A DNA stretch of 64,000 nt from Nitrospira sp. (GCA_020697375.1 JAJFBJ010000007.1:1-64000), one strand, 5' to 3'; shown: positions 7,424 to 17,098, numbered from the stretch's first letter. The notes: a model not told the origin generated them from the sequence alone. Numbers and translations are program-made.

Positions 7424-8710
7424 ATGGCAGACGAGTCGCAATCTACTCCTGATTCGAACGTATCCGGGTGGCGATTACTGGGAACCCGTGATTTCGGGTG
7501 GCTTTGGGCCGGCCAGGTCATTTCCCAGATCGGCGACGGTCTGACCAAAGTGGCGCTGCTGTGGTTTGTCTATGAGATGACCGGATCCGCGCTCAAGATG
7601 ACGGCGATCGGGTTGTTACAGACCATTCCTCCATTGTTGTTCGGCCCGCTTATCGGTGTTTATCTCGATTGTCTACCCAAGAAAAGCGTCATGATCATCG
7701 TCGATTTTTTACGAACCTTGATGATACTTCTGATACCGGTCTTTTATTCCTTTGATATGCTGACGCTTGAACGGCTGTATGTCCTGGTGTTCCTCATTTC
7801 CATCGTGTCCACCATATTCGGACCGGCCTTGTCTTCCGCGGTACCCCTGATCGTGCAGCGGTCTCAACTCACTTCGGCGAACGCCTTCCTTCAGAGCACC
7901 ACGAATATCGGCGTGTTGCTGGGCCCGGCTCTGAGCGGGCTTGGCATTGCATTGATCGGCGCGCAAAACGTGCTCTATGTTGACGCTGCGACTTTCTTTT
8001 TGTCGGCCCTGTGCCTCTTTCCCATTCGCGTGAGAGACAATCGTTCGGTGAAGGGACTCAATGCTCTGTCTACTCCAGTCATTCAGGACATGATCGTCGG
8101 GTTTCGCTTCGTGTTTCTGCAACACCGGGTGGTGTTCGCGCTGATGATAACCGCAGTGCTGTACAACCTCGCCATCAGTGCCTTCGTGTTCCTCCTTCCG
8201 GTGGTGGCGAAGGAGCTGTTGCAAGTTGGCCCTATGGAGCTTGGCTGGCTATGGTCCGCATTGGGTCTTGGGATGTTGTCGGCCACCGTGTGGCTCGCCT
8301 GGACTCCGCAGGGCACATTCAAGGAACGTATTGGGAAAATCGGCCGGTCCCTCGCAATCGGCGGCATCGCGGTCTGCGCCTTGGGGTTGATCCGAACGCC
8401 GGTACTCTTCAGCACCTTTTTGCTGATCGTCATCATCGGAGGAAGCACCTCTCTGTTCTATCCGGTCGTATGGGCAATGCTTCAGGAAGTGACGCCGGAA
8501 CATCTGCTCGGGCGCGTCTTCACCACCTTCAGCACCGGTGGAATGGCCGCGGCTATGGTCGGCATGGTTGGATTCGGATGGGCCGCCGATGCTGTCGGCC
8601 CTGCAGCGAGTCTGATCGGAATCGGGTTGCTCTTATTGCTCACCGCTGTGGTCACGATGCAGGTCAGTCGCCGTAATATGGATCTGGTATCAGAACCGGT
8701 TGCGGCCTAA
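7424..8710 (+). CDS. MFS transporter, first of two paralogues
   Basis: The 428-residue product has twelve likely membrane helices and the MFS pattern seen in enterobactin-exporter-like (MFS_3) and macrolide-efflux-like proteins: DFGWLWAGQVISQIGDG near the start, FGPLIGVYLDCLPKK after helix 2 and LLGPALSGLGIALIGAQ in the fifth helix region. The ATG at 7424 is chosen for GGAAGGA at seven to eight bases; an upstream in-frame start would overlap the glycosyltransferase. A close paralogue lies at 10057-11403, separated by a BON-domain gene, so local duplication is likely. Substrate unknown; export of a small hydrophobic compound is the usual role of relatives. Confidence 0.9.
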   Translation: MADESQSTPDSNVSGWRLLGTRDFGWLWAGQVISQIGDGLTKVALLWFVYEMTGSALKMTAIGLLQTIPPLLFGPLIGVYLDCLPKKSVMIIVDFLRTLMILLIPVFYSFDMLTLERLYVLVFLISIVSTIFGPALSSAVPLIVQRSQLTSANAFLQSTTNIGVLLGPALSGLGIALIGAQNVLYVDAATFFLSALCLFPIRVRDNRSVKGLNALSTPVIQDMIVGFRFVFLQHRVVFALMITAVLYNLAISAFVFLLPVVAKELLQVGPMELGWLWSALGLGMLSATVWLAWTPQGTFKERIGKIGRSLAIGGIAVCALGLIRTPVLFSTFLLIVIIGGSTSLFYPVVWAMLQEVTPEHLLGRVFTTFSTGGMAAAMVGMVGFGWAADAVGPAASLIGIGLLLLLTAVVTMQVSRRNMDLVSEPVAA

Positions 8711-8936
8711 ATCCCTCGCTACTCGTTCTCGGCGACATAGGCGACGCCACAAGCGTTCGCTCTTGCCGGCCTCTCCGTGCGGTTTCATCATCCGGCGCCT
8801 GCGGGAGTTGCTTTCTGTCTGAGCGTCGCGTATGTCTTTTCTTCTGAGGATATCTCATCTTATCTCGCAGCGATGAACGACAGGCCTCGATTATCGGCCT
8901 TGCAATATTCGGCTCAATTCAACACATGAGGGGCAT

Positions 8937-10001
8937 ATGCCTATGTGGATGACGCAGACCGCTTATCTAATGAGGGCTCTGGCGCTTACATGGTTGGTGG
9001 GAGCGTTGGTCGGGTATCCGTTTGCCTGGGCCGAGTCAGTGCCTGAAGGAAAACCGGAATCACCGCCGCCGCAACGGGCCAAGGAACCAGAGGTGAAGCC
9101 GAAAGAGCACGAGTCCAAACCGAAGGAGTCAGACTCGAACTCGACTGAACAAAAACCGAAAGAGGCCGAGGTAAAACCCAAAGAAGGCGAGATGAAAGCC
9201 AAGGAAGCTGAGACCAAAGCCAAGGAAGCTGAGACCAAAGCCAAGGAAGCTGAGACGAAGCCAAAAGAAGGTGAGACGAAGCCCAAGGATCCGGATTCCA
9301 AAAAGGAACCAGCGGCGAAAATCAAAGAATCCGAACATAAGCCCAAAAACGCGGAACAGAAACCCAAAGATATGGAACAGAAAACAAAAGAGCCGGAGGA
9401 TCGGCCACTGGACCCCGATGCAGTCGGTGAGCATCCTTGTCCCGTGGCGCCGCATGCGACGGAGGCAAAACCGTCGACGGACGGTCAGTCTCCCTCCGTA
9501 GAAACCGATGCGGAGCGCCACAAGGCCGGGGAGGCCGAGGCTAAGAAGCCGATGCGATCGCCGATGGTGACGGCCAAGCTCGCGCTCATGGCTGATCCGC
9601 GACTCTTTCCCTACGATATCGAAGTGGACGTCAAGGACAAGGACCTTGTCCTGCTCGGGAAAGTTTCACACGACTCGGATAAGCGAGTGGCCACCGACAT
9701 CGTTCGATGTCTCGAAGGAGTACGCGCGGTGGAAAACCGGCTCAAAGTCGAGGCGGATGCAGCCCATGGGCTTGTCGCAGAACGCGACAAAATGCTGACG
9801 CAGCTGGTGAAGGAACGGTTCGAGAAAAGCAAAACCTTGCAATCAGTGAAATTCGATGTAAAAACCGAAGATGGGGTTGTTGCGTTGGGTGGAACGACGC
9901 GGTTCCAGGTGATCGTCCTCGAAGCTGCCCAGGCAGCCCGCCAAGTCCCGGGCGTACGAGCCGTGAACACAGAGGGGGTGCGATTGGTGGCCGGAGAATA
10001 G
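8937..10001 (+). CDS. BON-domain protein with lysine-rich KPKE repeat
   Basis: The product is 354 aa with three parts. Residues 1-32 are a Sec signal peptide ending near WAES. Residues 40-150 are an extended, highly charged stretch built from repeated KPKE, KAKE and AET units. The C-terminal 150 residues hold two BON domains (VDVKDKDLVLLGKVSHDSDK and VKTEDGVVALGGTTRF), each with the beta-alpha-beta pattern and the central GxV. BON domains bind phospholipid or help anchor envelope proteins. The repeat part may span the periplasm or bind peptidoglycan or polyanions. ATGs at 8937 and 8943 both follow GAGGGG. It sits between two paralogous MFS genes, but there is no direct sign that it works with them. 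Confidence 0.8.
   Translation: MPMWMTQTAYLMRALALTWLVGALVGYPFAWAESVPEGKPESPPPQRAKEPEVKPKEHESKPKESDSNSTEQKPKEAEVKPKEGEMKAKEAETKAKEAETKAKEAETKPKEGETKPKDPDSKKEPAAKIKESEHKPKNAEQKPKDMEQKTKEPEDRPLDPDAVGEHPCPVAPHATEAKPSTDGQSPSVETDAERHKAGEAEAKKPMRSPMVTAKLALMADPRLFPYDIEVDVKDKDLVLLGKVSHDSDKRVATDIVRCLEGVRAVENRLKVEADAAHGLVAERDKMLTQLVKERFEKSKTLQSVKFDVKTEDGVVALGGTTRFQVIVLEAAQAARQVPGVRAVNTEGVRLVAGE
9201..9263 (+). repeat. 21-bp tandem repeat inside the BON-domain gene
   Basis: The unit AAGGAAGCTGAGACCAAAGC plus one C is repeated exactly at 9201-9221 and 9222-9242, with a third, slightly changed copy to 9263. It encodes the seven-residue unit KEAETKA. The exact identity of the first two copies indicates recent slippage or recombination, so the length of the charged linker is likely to vary between strains. 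Confidence 0.85.
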
Positions 10002-10056
10002 GCTCGTTGCGTGAACCCGTTGCCACAGGGAGTCCAACAGTCGGTCTGCTGACGCT

Positions 10057-11403
10057 ATGGAACCACGGCACGTGAGCGGAGCAAGGACGGGACGCCCGAA
10101 CGTGAAGTGGTCGCCGCAACTGTTGACGCGCGACTTCACGCTCGTCTGGTGGGGCCAGATGGTCTCACAGGTTGGCGATGGTGTGTCGAAACTCGCCTTG
10201 CTCTGGTTCGTCTACGCCATCACCGGGTCTCCTCTTAAAACGACCATGATCGGGCTGCTGCAAACCTTGCCGCCCATTTTATTCGGTCCCTTCATCGGCG
10301 TAATCGTCGATCGCGTCCCCAAGAAAGCGTTATTGATCAGCAGCGACCTGATCCGCGCGGCGGTTTTGGGAGTACTTCCCTGTGTGTTGCCGGTAGATTC
10401 CTTCAGCATCGAACGGCTGTATGTCATGGTGTTCGTCCATGCCGTGGCCTCTGCCGTGTTCGGTCCTGCGTTGACCGCTGCAATTCCATCGCTGGTGTCT
10501 CGACACGAGTATACCGCCGCCAACGCGTTGCTGCAGACGACCACCAGCATAGGCATCATCCTCGGGCCGGCACTAAGCGGCATCGGCATCGCAACGATGA
10601 GTTCCCAGGAGGTGCTCTGTGTGAATGCCGTTAGCTATGTGATCTCGGCAGCCTGTTTTGTGTTTGTCCGCCTTCCGCGAGGTGAGCCGGCACTCGCCGG
10701 AGAGGTTTCCCTCGCCGGAACCCTTCGCGATGTTATTGAGGGATTCCACTATGTGGTTAGGCAGCAACGGATCATCCTGATGCTAATCGGGGCCGCGTCG
10801 ATGTATACCTTTGCGACCAGCGCCTTCAGCACGCTGTTCCCCGTATTCGGTAAAAAATTATTGGATCTCGGACCGATTGAGGTGGGATATCTATGGTCCG
10901 CCTTCGGTGTCGGGCTGCTGTTGGTGTCGCTGAGCTTAGTGTCGCTGTCGGCTTGGTCCCTTGCCAAACGTATTCGGTTGATGTCGATCTCCAGTTTCGT
11001 CAGCGGGCTGGCTCTACTCGGTTTGATCTGGACATCGAATCGGCTGGTGGCGGCGGCGTTAATGGTGATCATCGGGATGGGGGCCGGGACCCTGACTCCG
11101 GTGGCTTGGGGTGTGCTGCAGGAGATCGCGCCGGCTTCCCTTCTGGGTCGCGTACTGGCGATTTATAATCTCGGGGCAATGACCTCAGCGATCGCCGGCA
11201 TGACGATCTTCGGCTGGACGACGCAGGAATTCGGCGAGCGTCCGAGCGTGTTCGGCATCAGTGTGGGCCTCTTCCTTTCGGCGCTCGTCGCGGCGCGAGT
11301 GGTGCGATGGATACGGACCAATTGGACGGAAACGAATCTACGTCAGGTAAATGAAGTGGAGGAAGAGCCGGTGATCATGGCCACGCAGCCTACGAGCCAT
11401 TGA
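10057..11403 (+). CDS. MFS transporter, second paralogue
   Basis: The 448-residue product has twelve likely membrane helices and aligns by eye along its whole length with the MFS protein at 7424-8710. Shared landmarks are the segments WWGQMVSQVGDGVSKLALL, IGLLQTLPPILFGPFIGV and GIILGPALSGIGIA, and the SLLGRVLAIYNLGAM stretch near the C-terminus. It carries a polar N-terminal extension of about 15 residues and a charged C-terminal tail (VNEVEEEPVIMA). No ribosome site is clear before the ATG at 10057, so a start a few codons downstream is possible. Together with its neighbour it suggests a duplicated exporter; whether the two pair as a complex or have separate substrates is not visible. Confidence 0.88.
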   Translation: MEPRHVSGARTGRPNVKWSPQLLTRDFTLVWWGQMVSQVGDGVSKLALLWFVYAITGSPLKTTMIGLLQTLPPILFGPFIGVIVDRVPKKALLISSDLIRAAVLGVLPCVLPVDSFSIERLYVMVFVHAVASAVFGPALTAAIPSLVSRHEYTAANALLQTTTSIGIILGPALSGIGIATMSSQEVLCVNAVSYVISAACFVFVRLPRGEPALAGEVSLAGTLRDVIEGFHYVVRQQRIILMLIGAASMYTFATSAFSTLFPVFGKKLLDLGPIEVGYLWSAFGVGLLLVSLSLVSLSAWSLAKRIRLMSISSFVSGLALLGLIWTSNRLVAAALMVIIGMGAGTLTPVAWGVLQEIAPASLLGRVLAIYNLGAMTSAIAGMTIFGWTTQEFGERPSVFGISVGLFLSALVAARVVRWIRTNWTETNLRQVNEVEEEPVIMATQPTSH

Positions 11404-11559
11404 GTCCGTTCACGAAGGACGATAGTCTTTCAGATCTGCCGGGAAGATAGAGTCAAGGCGGAGCCTGTGGGACAACTGAGTAAGGGGGACGGACGCACCT
11501 ATCGCATCTGCGACCGCGAGCCGGTGTGTGGATGAGTCCGAGATTTGCGGGAGGACCAC

Positions 11560-13725
11560 GTGGAAGAAATCATCAGCGTCAATGATCAGTTTTACATCCT
11601 CGCCAGTTCGTCGATGGCGGATAACCGCACGCGTGTCCTCAAGCATGGAGAGACGTTCGGTGTATTTGACCGCTACGGCGACATTCAACCGGTTGGGCGC
11701 GGGACTCAGGGATTGTTTCACGAAGGCACCCGTTTTCTGTCCCGGCAGGAGCTGTTTTTAAACAATGATCGGCCGATGCTTCTTAGCTCTACCGTCAAGG
11801 AAGACAATGCTTTGCTCGCGGTCGATCTCACGAACCCGGACCTGTATCGGGACGGCCATATTGCGATTCCGCGCGGGAGTGTTCACGTGTTTCGGTCCCG
11901 CTTTCTCTGGAAAGGCATAGCGTATGAGCGTTTTCGCCTCTCGAACTTCAGTCTGGCGCCGGTCACGATGACTTTGTCGATTCGGTTTGAAGCAGACTTC
12001 GCGGATATTTTCGAGGTTCGCGGGAAGAAACGCTCGAAGAAAGGCGTCCTATTGCCGAATGTTCTGCAAAAGGATCTGATGGTACTGAGCTACAAGGGGC
12101 TGGATGGGGTAGTCCGGGAGACAAGGATTCAGTTTTCGCCGATTCCCCGCGAGGTCACGGCTTCGCAAGCGACCTTCGACATCGAACTCGATCCAAAAGG
12201 AGAAGCCCTGGTGGCAGTGATGGTGGCGTGCGACCTTACTGAGAGTCGCTGTCCTCTGCTGGCCTATGATACGGCAATGGCTGAAGCAGGACTTGCGATG
12301 GGGGCGGAGCAGACGCAGGACTGTGTCATTCACACGTCCAATTCTCAATTCAATGAATGGTGGAATCGTTCGCTGCTCGATGTCAGCATGATGATTACAG
12401 AAACGAGTGAAGGTCCCTATCCCTACGCCGGAGTGCCGTGGTTCAGTACGCCGTTCGGACGGGACGGCATCATCACGGCATTGGAATGTTTGTGGATCAG
12501 ACCGGAATTGGCGCGCGGCGTGCTGGCCTACCTTGCGGCTTCCCAAGCCAAAGAAGTGAATCCTGCTCAGGATGCCGAGCCCGGCAAGATTCTTCACGAA
12601 ACCCGCAAGGGTGAGATGGCCGCCCTCGGAGAGATTCCGTTCGGGCTCTATTACGGCAGCGTCGATTCGACTCCGCTGTTCGTGATGCTGGCCGGCGCCT
12701 ACTACGAACGGACGGGTGATCTCGCGTTCATACAAGCCATTTGGCCAAATCTTGAGGCGGCGCTCACATGGGTGGATACATTCGGTGATCTCGATCGCGA
12801 TGGATTCGTGGAGTATGTGCGAAAATCGCCTACGGGATTGGACAATCAAGGCTGGAAGGATTCCCAGGATTCCATTTCGCACGAAGACGGCTCGCTGGCA
12901 GAAGGGCCGATCGCCCTGTGTGAGGTGCAGGGTTACGTATACGACGCAAAGCTGCAGGCATCCAAACTGGCCGATGCGCTCGGGCATAAGGATCGCGCCA
13001 GTCAACTCCGTCGGCAGGCGCGATCATTCAGAGAGCGGTTCGAAGAAGCATTCTGGTGCGACGACCTGGCTTGCTATGCCCTTGCTCTGGATGGCAGCAA
13101 GAAGCGCTGCCGCGTGAAGACGTCCAACGCCGGCCATTGCCTCTACACGGGGATTGCGAGCGACGAGCATGCCATGCGATTGGCGAAAACACTCATGTCA
13201 GACGAGCTTTTCAGCGGCTGGGGGGTGCGAACCCTCGCCGATTCCGAACGTCGTTATAATCCCATGTCTTACCACAATGGATCGGTCTGGCCCCATGACA
13301 ATGCGATGATTGCCGCCGGCTTGGCGCGATATGGTCTCAAGGCCGGAGTGGAGAAGGTGATGACGGGCCTGTTCGATGTCAGTCTCGTCCTCGATTTTCA
13401 CCGGTTGCCGGAACTCTTTTGCGGATTTGTGCGCAGACCAGGTCAAGGATTGACGCGTTATCCGGTGGCCTGTAATCCGCAGGCCTGGGCAGCGGGCTCG
13501 GCATTCATGGCGCTCCAGGCTTGTCTTGGCCTGTCGATTATCGCGTCAGAGTGCAAGGTGGTATTTAGACACTCTATCCTTCCGGAGTTCATCGGCGAAA
13601 TGCAGATTAAGAATTTAAAGGTAGGCCCCGCCTCGGTGGATCTCTTGCTGCGGCGCCATGATACTGATGTGGGTATCACCGTGATACGTCGGGCGGGTCA
13701 AGTGGAAGTGGTCGCAGTCAAATAG
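11560..13725 (+). CDS. Amylo-alpha-1,6-glucosidase (glycogen debranching-type)
   Basis: The 721-residue product has an N-terminal beta-sandwich of the GDE_N type (FDRYGDIQPVGRGTQGLFHEGTRFLSR) and a C-terminal alpha/alpha barrel of the GH63/GH133-like type. Barrel signatures are YPYAGVPWFSTPFGRDGII near residue 285, the DLDRDGFVEY stretch, NQGWKDSQDSI with likely catalytic acids, and PMSYHNGSVWPHDNAMI. Relatives hydrolyse alpha-1,6 branch points or act on glucosyl-glycerate or trehalose-like sugars. A GTG at 11560 with GGGAGGA four bases upstream is the best start; a TTG five codons earlier has none. It is cytoplasmic (no signal peptide). The nearby GT4 enzyme makes a role in storage sugar or compatible solute metabolism plausible. 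Confidence 0.88.
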   Translation: MEEIISVNDQFYILASSSMADNRTRVLKHGETFGVFDRYGDIQPVGRGTQGLFHEGTRFLSRQELFLNNDRPMLLSSTVKEDNALLAVDLTNPDLYRDGHIAIPRGSVHVFRSRFLWKGIAYERFRLSNFSLAPVTMTLSIRFEADFADIFEVRGKKRSKKGVLLPNVLQKDLMVLSYKGLDGVVRETRIQFSPIPREVTASQATFDIELDPKGEALVAVMVACDLTESRCPLLAYDTAMAEAGLAMGAEQTQDCVIHTSNSQFNEWWNRSLLDVSMMITETSEGPYPYAGVPWFSTPFGRDGIITALECLWIRPELARGVLAYLAASQAKEVNPAQDAEPGKILHETRKGEMAALGEIPFGLYYGSVDSTPLFVMLAGAYYERTGDLAFIQAIWPNLEAALTWVDTFGDLDRDGFVEYVRKSPTGLDNQGWKDSQDSISHEDGSLAEGPIALCEVQGYVYDAKLQASKLADALGHKDRASQLRRQARSFRERFEEAFWCDDLACYALALDGSKKRCRVKTSNAGHCLYTGIASDEHAMRLAKTLMSDELFSGWGVRTLADSERRYNPMSYHNGSVWPHDNAMIAAGLARYGLKAGVEKVMTGLFDVSLVLDFHRLPELFCGFVRRPGQGLTRYPVACNPQAWAAGSAFMALQACLGLSIIASECKVVFRHSILPEFIGEMQIKNLKVGPASVDLLLRRHDTDVGITVIRRAGQVEVVAVK

Positions 13726-13800
13726 CAGTCGTTATAGATCCTGAGACTCGGGGGTTCGCGCATCCCATCGGAAGCTTGCGGTATAGGCGGGCTCCAAGCG

Positions 13801-15387
13801 CTATGGAGCATCCGCGAGTTGCCATGCGATAGACAGCGCGAAGCGCGCGGCGGCTGTAAGAATCTCTGGATTCACGGTTTCCGCGGTATCCGTGGGTTGG
13901 TGAAAATGCGGGTGGACGCCGCCGCTCACGACCGTCACCGTGGGAACTCCCGCCTCCTTGAACGGTACGTGGTCTCCTCCGGGGAAAAAGCCAAAAATGT
14001 CGATGCGGTCCGCGAGTCCTGCTCTGTGCCCCGCGCGCTGCGCAGCGCTTTTGTCCAAGCCGGTGACCCCTACAGTGAGTCGCCCGTTTCCGACTGCGGC
14101 ATGGTCCACATTGATCATAGCGAGGGTAGAGCGCAGCGGCATGATTGGTTGAGTCACGTACAGTTTGGACCCGAGCAATCCCTGCTCCTCCCCGCTGAAT
14201 GACACCAATACAATGGAACGTTTGGGAGCTGCCGCAGCCGAGGCAAACACCCGTGCAACCTCCAGGACAATCGCAGTGCCGGATGCGTTATCGTCGGCTC
14301 CGGCGAACAGCAGCCCGCCTTGTCTCCCGAAGTGATCGCGGTGAGCACCGATCACAATCACTTCATCCTGTAGCTCGGCGTCCCGCCCTCGAATAATCGA
14401 GATGACATTGTGGAGCCTGCCCTGTTGCCGCATACTGCGCCACAGTAGCTTGATGGAGACGCCGGTGGCCGAGGACTGTGGCGCAAGGGTTTCGTTGAGT
14501 CTTCGTTGGAAGGTATGCAGACGATCGGCTTCGTCCGGCTGAGATCCGCTGAGAATGGTGGAGGCGAGGGCGGTACTGATCCAGGCGCCTGGAATCGCCT
14601 GGCGAGGATCTGTCAAACCGTAAAACGCTGCCGGTCTGCCTGTTACACCCCGTCGGGTTTCATAGGAAGTGAGGATCGGGCCGGTGGCTGTGAGATAGCC
14701 GATAGCTCCCAGTGTTCGAGCCGTGCGTTCCTTATCAGCATGGGAAATTTGCTTATCATAACGCTCCGGTTTGCCCCGCAAAAACAGCACGACTTTATTC
14801 CGGACGTCCAGCCCGGCATATTCATCAAAGCCGCTTGCAGGATCAGAGATCCCATGGCCTACGAATACGATGGAAGCTTGCAGGTCAGCTGACGGAGAAT
14901 CGAGTATGGGAAGGAAGTCTGTCCCGATCGAAGCCGCCGGATAGTCGGATGTGAGGAAAACGTGAAGGAGCGGCGCATGGTCGATGACCATTGTGCTGAC
15001 GGGTGCGGATTGAACTCCCTCTCGATCAGGGAACGGGTTGGTCATGGCAAGAGGATCGGAAGCCAAGTCCTGTGGATACAGACTTTTGAAGCGATGCTGA
15101 ATGAATTCGGCGGATGCCAGATCGTCGTGGGTACCGGTTTGGCGTCCATTGAACTCCGGACCGCTCAATTTTCGGATATCCGCCAGCATGCGATCGCTGG
15201 ATATCATTGCCAACGCATGCGAAAGGCCAGTCGGCGCATCGAGCAGGTTATCGGCCAAAGTGAGCGAGGCAAGCAGGCTGATCCCCAAGCCGACCAGGAA
15301 TGCCGACAGTGGACCGCGCAGAGAACGGGGCAGGTAGCCATTGTTCTGCCGAGGCTTCTCAGCGAATATGGCGCGGCTGCATCGCAT
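13801..15387 (-). CDS. M28-family zinc metallopeptidase, secreted or anchored
   Basis: The 528-residue product has a hydrophobic segment near residues 28-45 (an uncleaved or late signal), a protease-associated insert (GISDPASGFDEYAGLDVRNK) and a C-terminal M28 catalytic domain. Zinc ligands and catalytic acids are visible in GAHRDHFG, GADDNASG and FSGEEQGLLGS; the usual NxDM motif reads INVDHAAVG, and a late HPHFHQPTDT gives the last histidine. Family members are aminopeptidases or carboxypeptidases acting outside the cytoplasm. The ATG at 15387 overlaps the stop codon of the DUF5069 gene (TGATG), so translation is probably coupled; a longer frame reaches 15435 but would overlap that gene. 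Substrate unknown. Confidence 0.85.
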   Translation of the reverse strand: MRCSRAIFAEKPRQNNGYLPRSLRGPLSAFLVGLGISLLASLTLADNLLDAPTGLSHALAMISSDRMLADIRKLSGPEFNGRQTGTHDDLASAEFIQHRFKSLYPQDLASDPLAMTNPFPDREGVQSAPVSTMVIDHAPLLHVFLTSDYPAASIGTDFLPILDSPSADLQASIVFVGHGISDPASGFDEYAGLDVRNKVVLFLRGKPERYDKQISHADKERTARTLGAIGYLTATGPILTSYETRRGVTGRPAAFYGLTDPRQAIPGAWISTALASTILSGSQPDEADRLHTFQRRLNETLAPQSSATGVSIKLLWRSMRQQGRLHNVISIIRGRDAELQDEVIVIGAHRDHFGRQGGLLFAGADDNASGTAIVLEVARVFASAAAAPKRSIVLVSFSGEEQGLLGSKLYVTQPIMPLRSTLAMINVDHAAVGNGRLTVGVTGLDKSAAQRAGHRAGLADRIDIFGFFPGGDHVPFKEAGVPTVTVVSGGVHPHFHQPTDTAETVNPEILTAAARFALSIAWQLADAP

Positions 15388-15824
15388 CAGACGGATGTGG
15401 CGGAAGCTTTTTGCGCCGACCAACGTTGGTACCATCGCCAGAGCGGAGGTTGAAGAAAACGTGGGATCGGATAGCCAATGCCCCGGGCATATCCGTCATC
15501 CCGATCCAAAACTGTGAATGCGAACCGGTATTTTTCGCGGAACTGCCGGCAACGGCATTCGATTTCTTCATCGGACAGTTGTAGGCGCGATCGAATCGCA
15601 GCTCCGATGGCGTCATCCGAATCCTGTTCTCGAATGAGATCTTCGGTGAAGGCAGGAGTGAGTTGGAATCGGCGCATGAAGGATTGGTCTAGAGCGGAGG
15701 GATAGGCATACATTCCCAGCATGCCGGACTGAAAGGCGCGTACCTTGTCGATCAATCGAGGCAACCAAATCATGCCGGCAAGATTGTCGCTCCAGCGTCG
15801 TGGAGGATGCTGTCGAAGATCCAT
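15387..15824 (-). CDS. DUF5069 family protein
   Basis: The 145-residue product begins MDLRQHPPRRWSDNLAGMIW and continues LPRLIDKVRAFQSGMLGMY, the pattern of DUF5069, a family common in Nitrospira and planctomycetes whose function is unknown. A conserved WLPRLIDK and a C-terminal segment with CRQFREKY are the only recognisable features. The start at 15824 is chosen to match the family N-terminus; the frame runs 30 codons further upstream with a Cys-rich, unlikely sequence. No signal peptide or membrane helix. Its stop overlaps the start of the M28 peptidase gene by one base. The first gene of a two-gene operon. Confidence 0.8.
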   Translation of the reverse strand: MDLRQHPPRRWSDNLAGMIWLPRLIDKVRAFQSGMLGMYAYPSALDQSFMRRFQLTPAFTEDLIREQDSDDAIGAAIRSRLQLSDEEIECRCRQFREKYRFAFTVLDRDDGYARGIGYPIPRFLQPPLWRWYQRWSAQKASATSV

Positions 15825-16003
15825 GAGGCTGCCCCTGGTCCCGGGATGTTCACTCGCGGGTAATGCAATATAGCATAAGAACGCGCGCCCATTGCAGAGT
15901 GCGGAATACTCCATGTACTATTGATGTCCAGGCGAGTCCCGGATGCTCGCAGTGGAATATAGTGTATTGATTCCCTCGAAAGATCAAAGAACGCGTAAGA
16001 GGA

Positions 16004-16252
16004 ATGATGGCAACGCAGGGAAAAGGGCTCTACGACGACCAGTACGAGCGGTTTCGCGAGAATCAGGGAACACATGTCGGCTACGAGTTTCAGCATGGAC
16101 CTGCCGGAAACACTCCTCCACCCATCGTTACCTTCATGGATAAATTAAAATGGTGGACCTTCCGCGGCGGGCGACGAAAGAAGATTCTCGCTGAACGCGA
16201 TCGATTTCAACAGGACATCATGCGGATCAAGTCGCCTGATGTGAAATCGTGA
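16004..16252 (+). CDS. Small basic hypothetical protein, 82 aa
   Basis: I do not recognise this protein. AAGAGGA lies immediately before two consecutive ATGs (16004 and 16007); the second has the better spacing. The product is polar at the N-terminus (YDDQYERFRENQGTHVGYEF), then has a Pro-rich turn and a cationic, aromatic segment (FMDKLKWWTFRGGRRKK) followed by a probable helix. There is no signal peptide. The cationic and tryptophan-rich part could bind membrane or nucleic acid, but this is a guess. It starts a short plus-strand pair with the secreted protein gene 24 bases downstream. Confidence 0.55.
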   Translation: MMATQGKGLYDDQYERFRENQGTHVGYEFQHGPAGNTPPPIVTFMDKLKWWTFRGGRRKKILAERDRFQQDIMRIKSPDVKS

Positions 16253-16276
16253 GATCCGTCTCCGAAGAGTACTCAT

Positions 16277-17098
16277 ATGGATATCGATCGGCCGGACAAC
16301 TTCTCATCTCTGCAGCTACATCGGTGCATCATGGCGCATTGTAGAGGCTCCATGAAGTGCCTGGTTGTAGGAGTGCTCTCGGGACTCTTGATGGGAGCTT
16401 CGGAAGAGCTCTGGGCCCTGCAGAAAGAGACCTCTGCGGAAAAGGCGGAGCATCTACGACAACAGATCAACCCGGATCTCTTCCGCGCATGGACGTTCGA
16501 CAAGGATCAAGTCGGAGCGGTTCCGAAGGGATTCACTGTCGTGACTTCGGTGGAACAGCCTGGCGCGGTGTGGAAAATTGAGACGCAACCGACAGCCCCT
16601 TCATCTCCTCATGTCCTGGGCGGGGTATCGCACTGTCCATCCTGCCTCGAACTCCTCATCGCGAAAGGGTTTCAGTACGAATATCCTGAATTGGTCATCC
16701 GTATACATGCAGGAGCAGGCGGCGCATCGGGTCAAGCCGGTGTCCTGTTCGGCATGAAAGATCACAAGAATTTTTATGCGACCGTGGTGGACCTGTCCAA
16801 AAAGACCATTGAAATCGTTCGGGTGATTGACGGCAATGAGTCGGTCCTCGGCCGCGCAGCGCTGAAGGTCAAGCCGGTCGAGTGGCATACGCTTCGAGTG
16901 CAGCGCAATACCATCATCAGCAAGGACGTCATTCAAACCTTTTTTGACGGGCAGTCGGCTCTCTCGGTGCAAGACCAAGCTCTTGGAGCGGGGGAGGTGG
17001 GATTATTGATTCGCGGTGAGACATCGGCGCTGTTCGATAATTTCAATGCTTCGCCGCAATACTCCAGCCGACCACTATCGGCGCCTGCCGCATATTAG
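16277..17098 (+). CDS. Secreted DUF1080-like (concanavalin-like fold) protein
   Basis: The 273-residue product carries a signal sequence, probably from Met18 or Met26 (MKCLVVGVLSGLLMGASEEL), so the true start may be downstream of 16277. The mature part looks like a lectin/glucanase-type beta sandwich: FRAWTFDKDQVGAVPKGF, later SGQAGVLFGMKDHKNFYATV and EWHTLRVQRNTI, and the end GEVGLLIRGETSALFDNF. This order is typical of DUF1080 (3-keto-disaccharide hydrolase-like) and related laminin-G-type proteins in which a helper domain binds sugar. No catalytic residues can be named with confidence. It follows the small basic gene by 24 bases. A CPSC-like pair (HCPSCLEL) at about residue 115 is unusual and may form a disulfide. 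Confidence 0.65.
   Translation: MDIDRPDNFSSLQLHRCIMAHCRGSMKCLVVGVLSGLLMGASEELWALQKETSAEKAEHLRQQINPDLFRAWTFDKDQVGAVPKGFTVVTSVEQPGAVWKIETQPTAPSSPHVLGGVSHCPSCLELLIAKGFQYEYPELVIRIHAGAGGASGQAGVLFGMKDHKNFYATVVDLSKKTIEIVRVIDGNESVLGRAALKVKPVEWHTLRVQRNTIISKDVIQTFFDGQSALSVQDQALGAGEVGLLIRGETSALFDNFNASPQYSSRPLSAPAAY

Noticed and set aside
12049..13005. A 318-codon minus-strand frame
   Set aside because: Antisense to the debranching-type glucosidase; His- and Arg-rich mirror composition.
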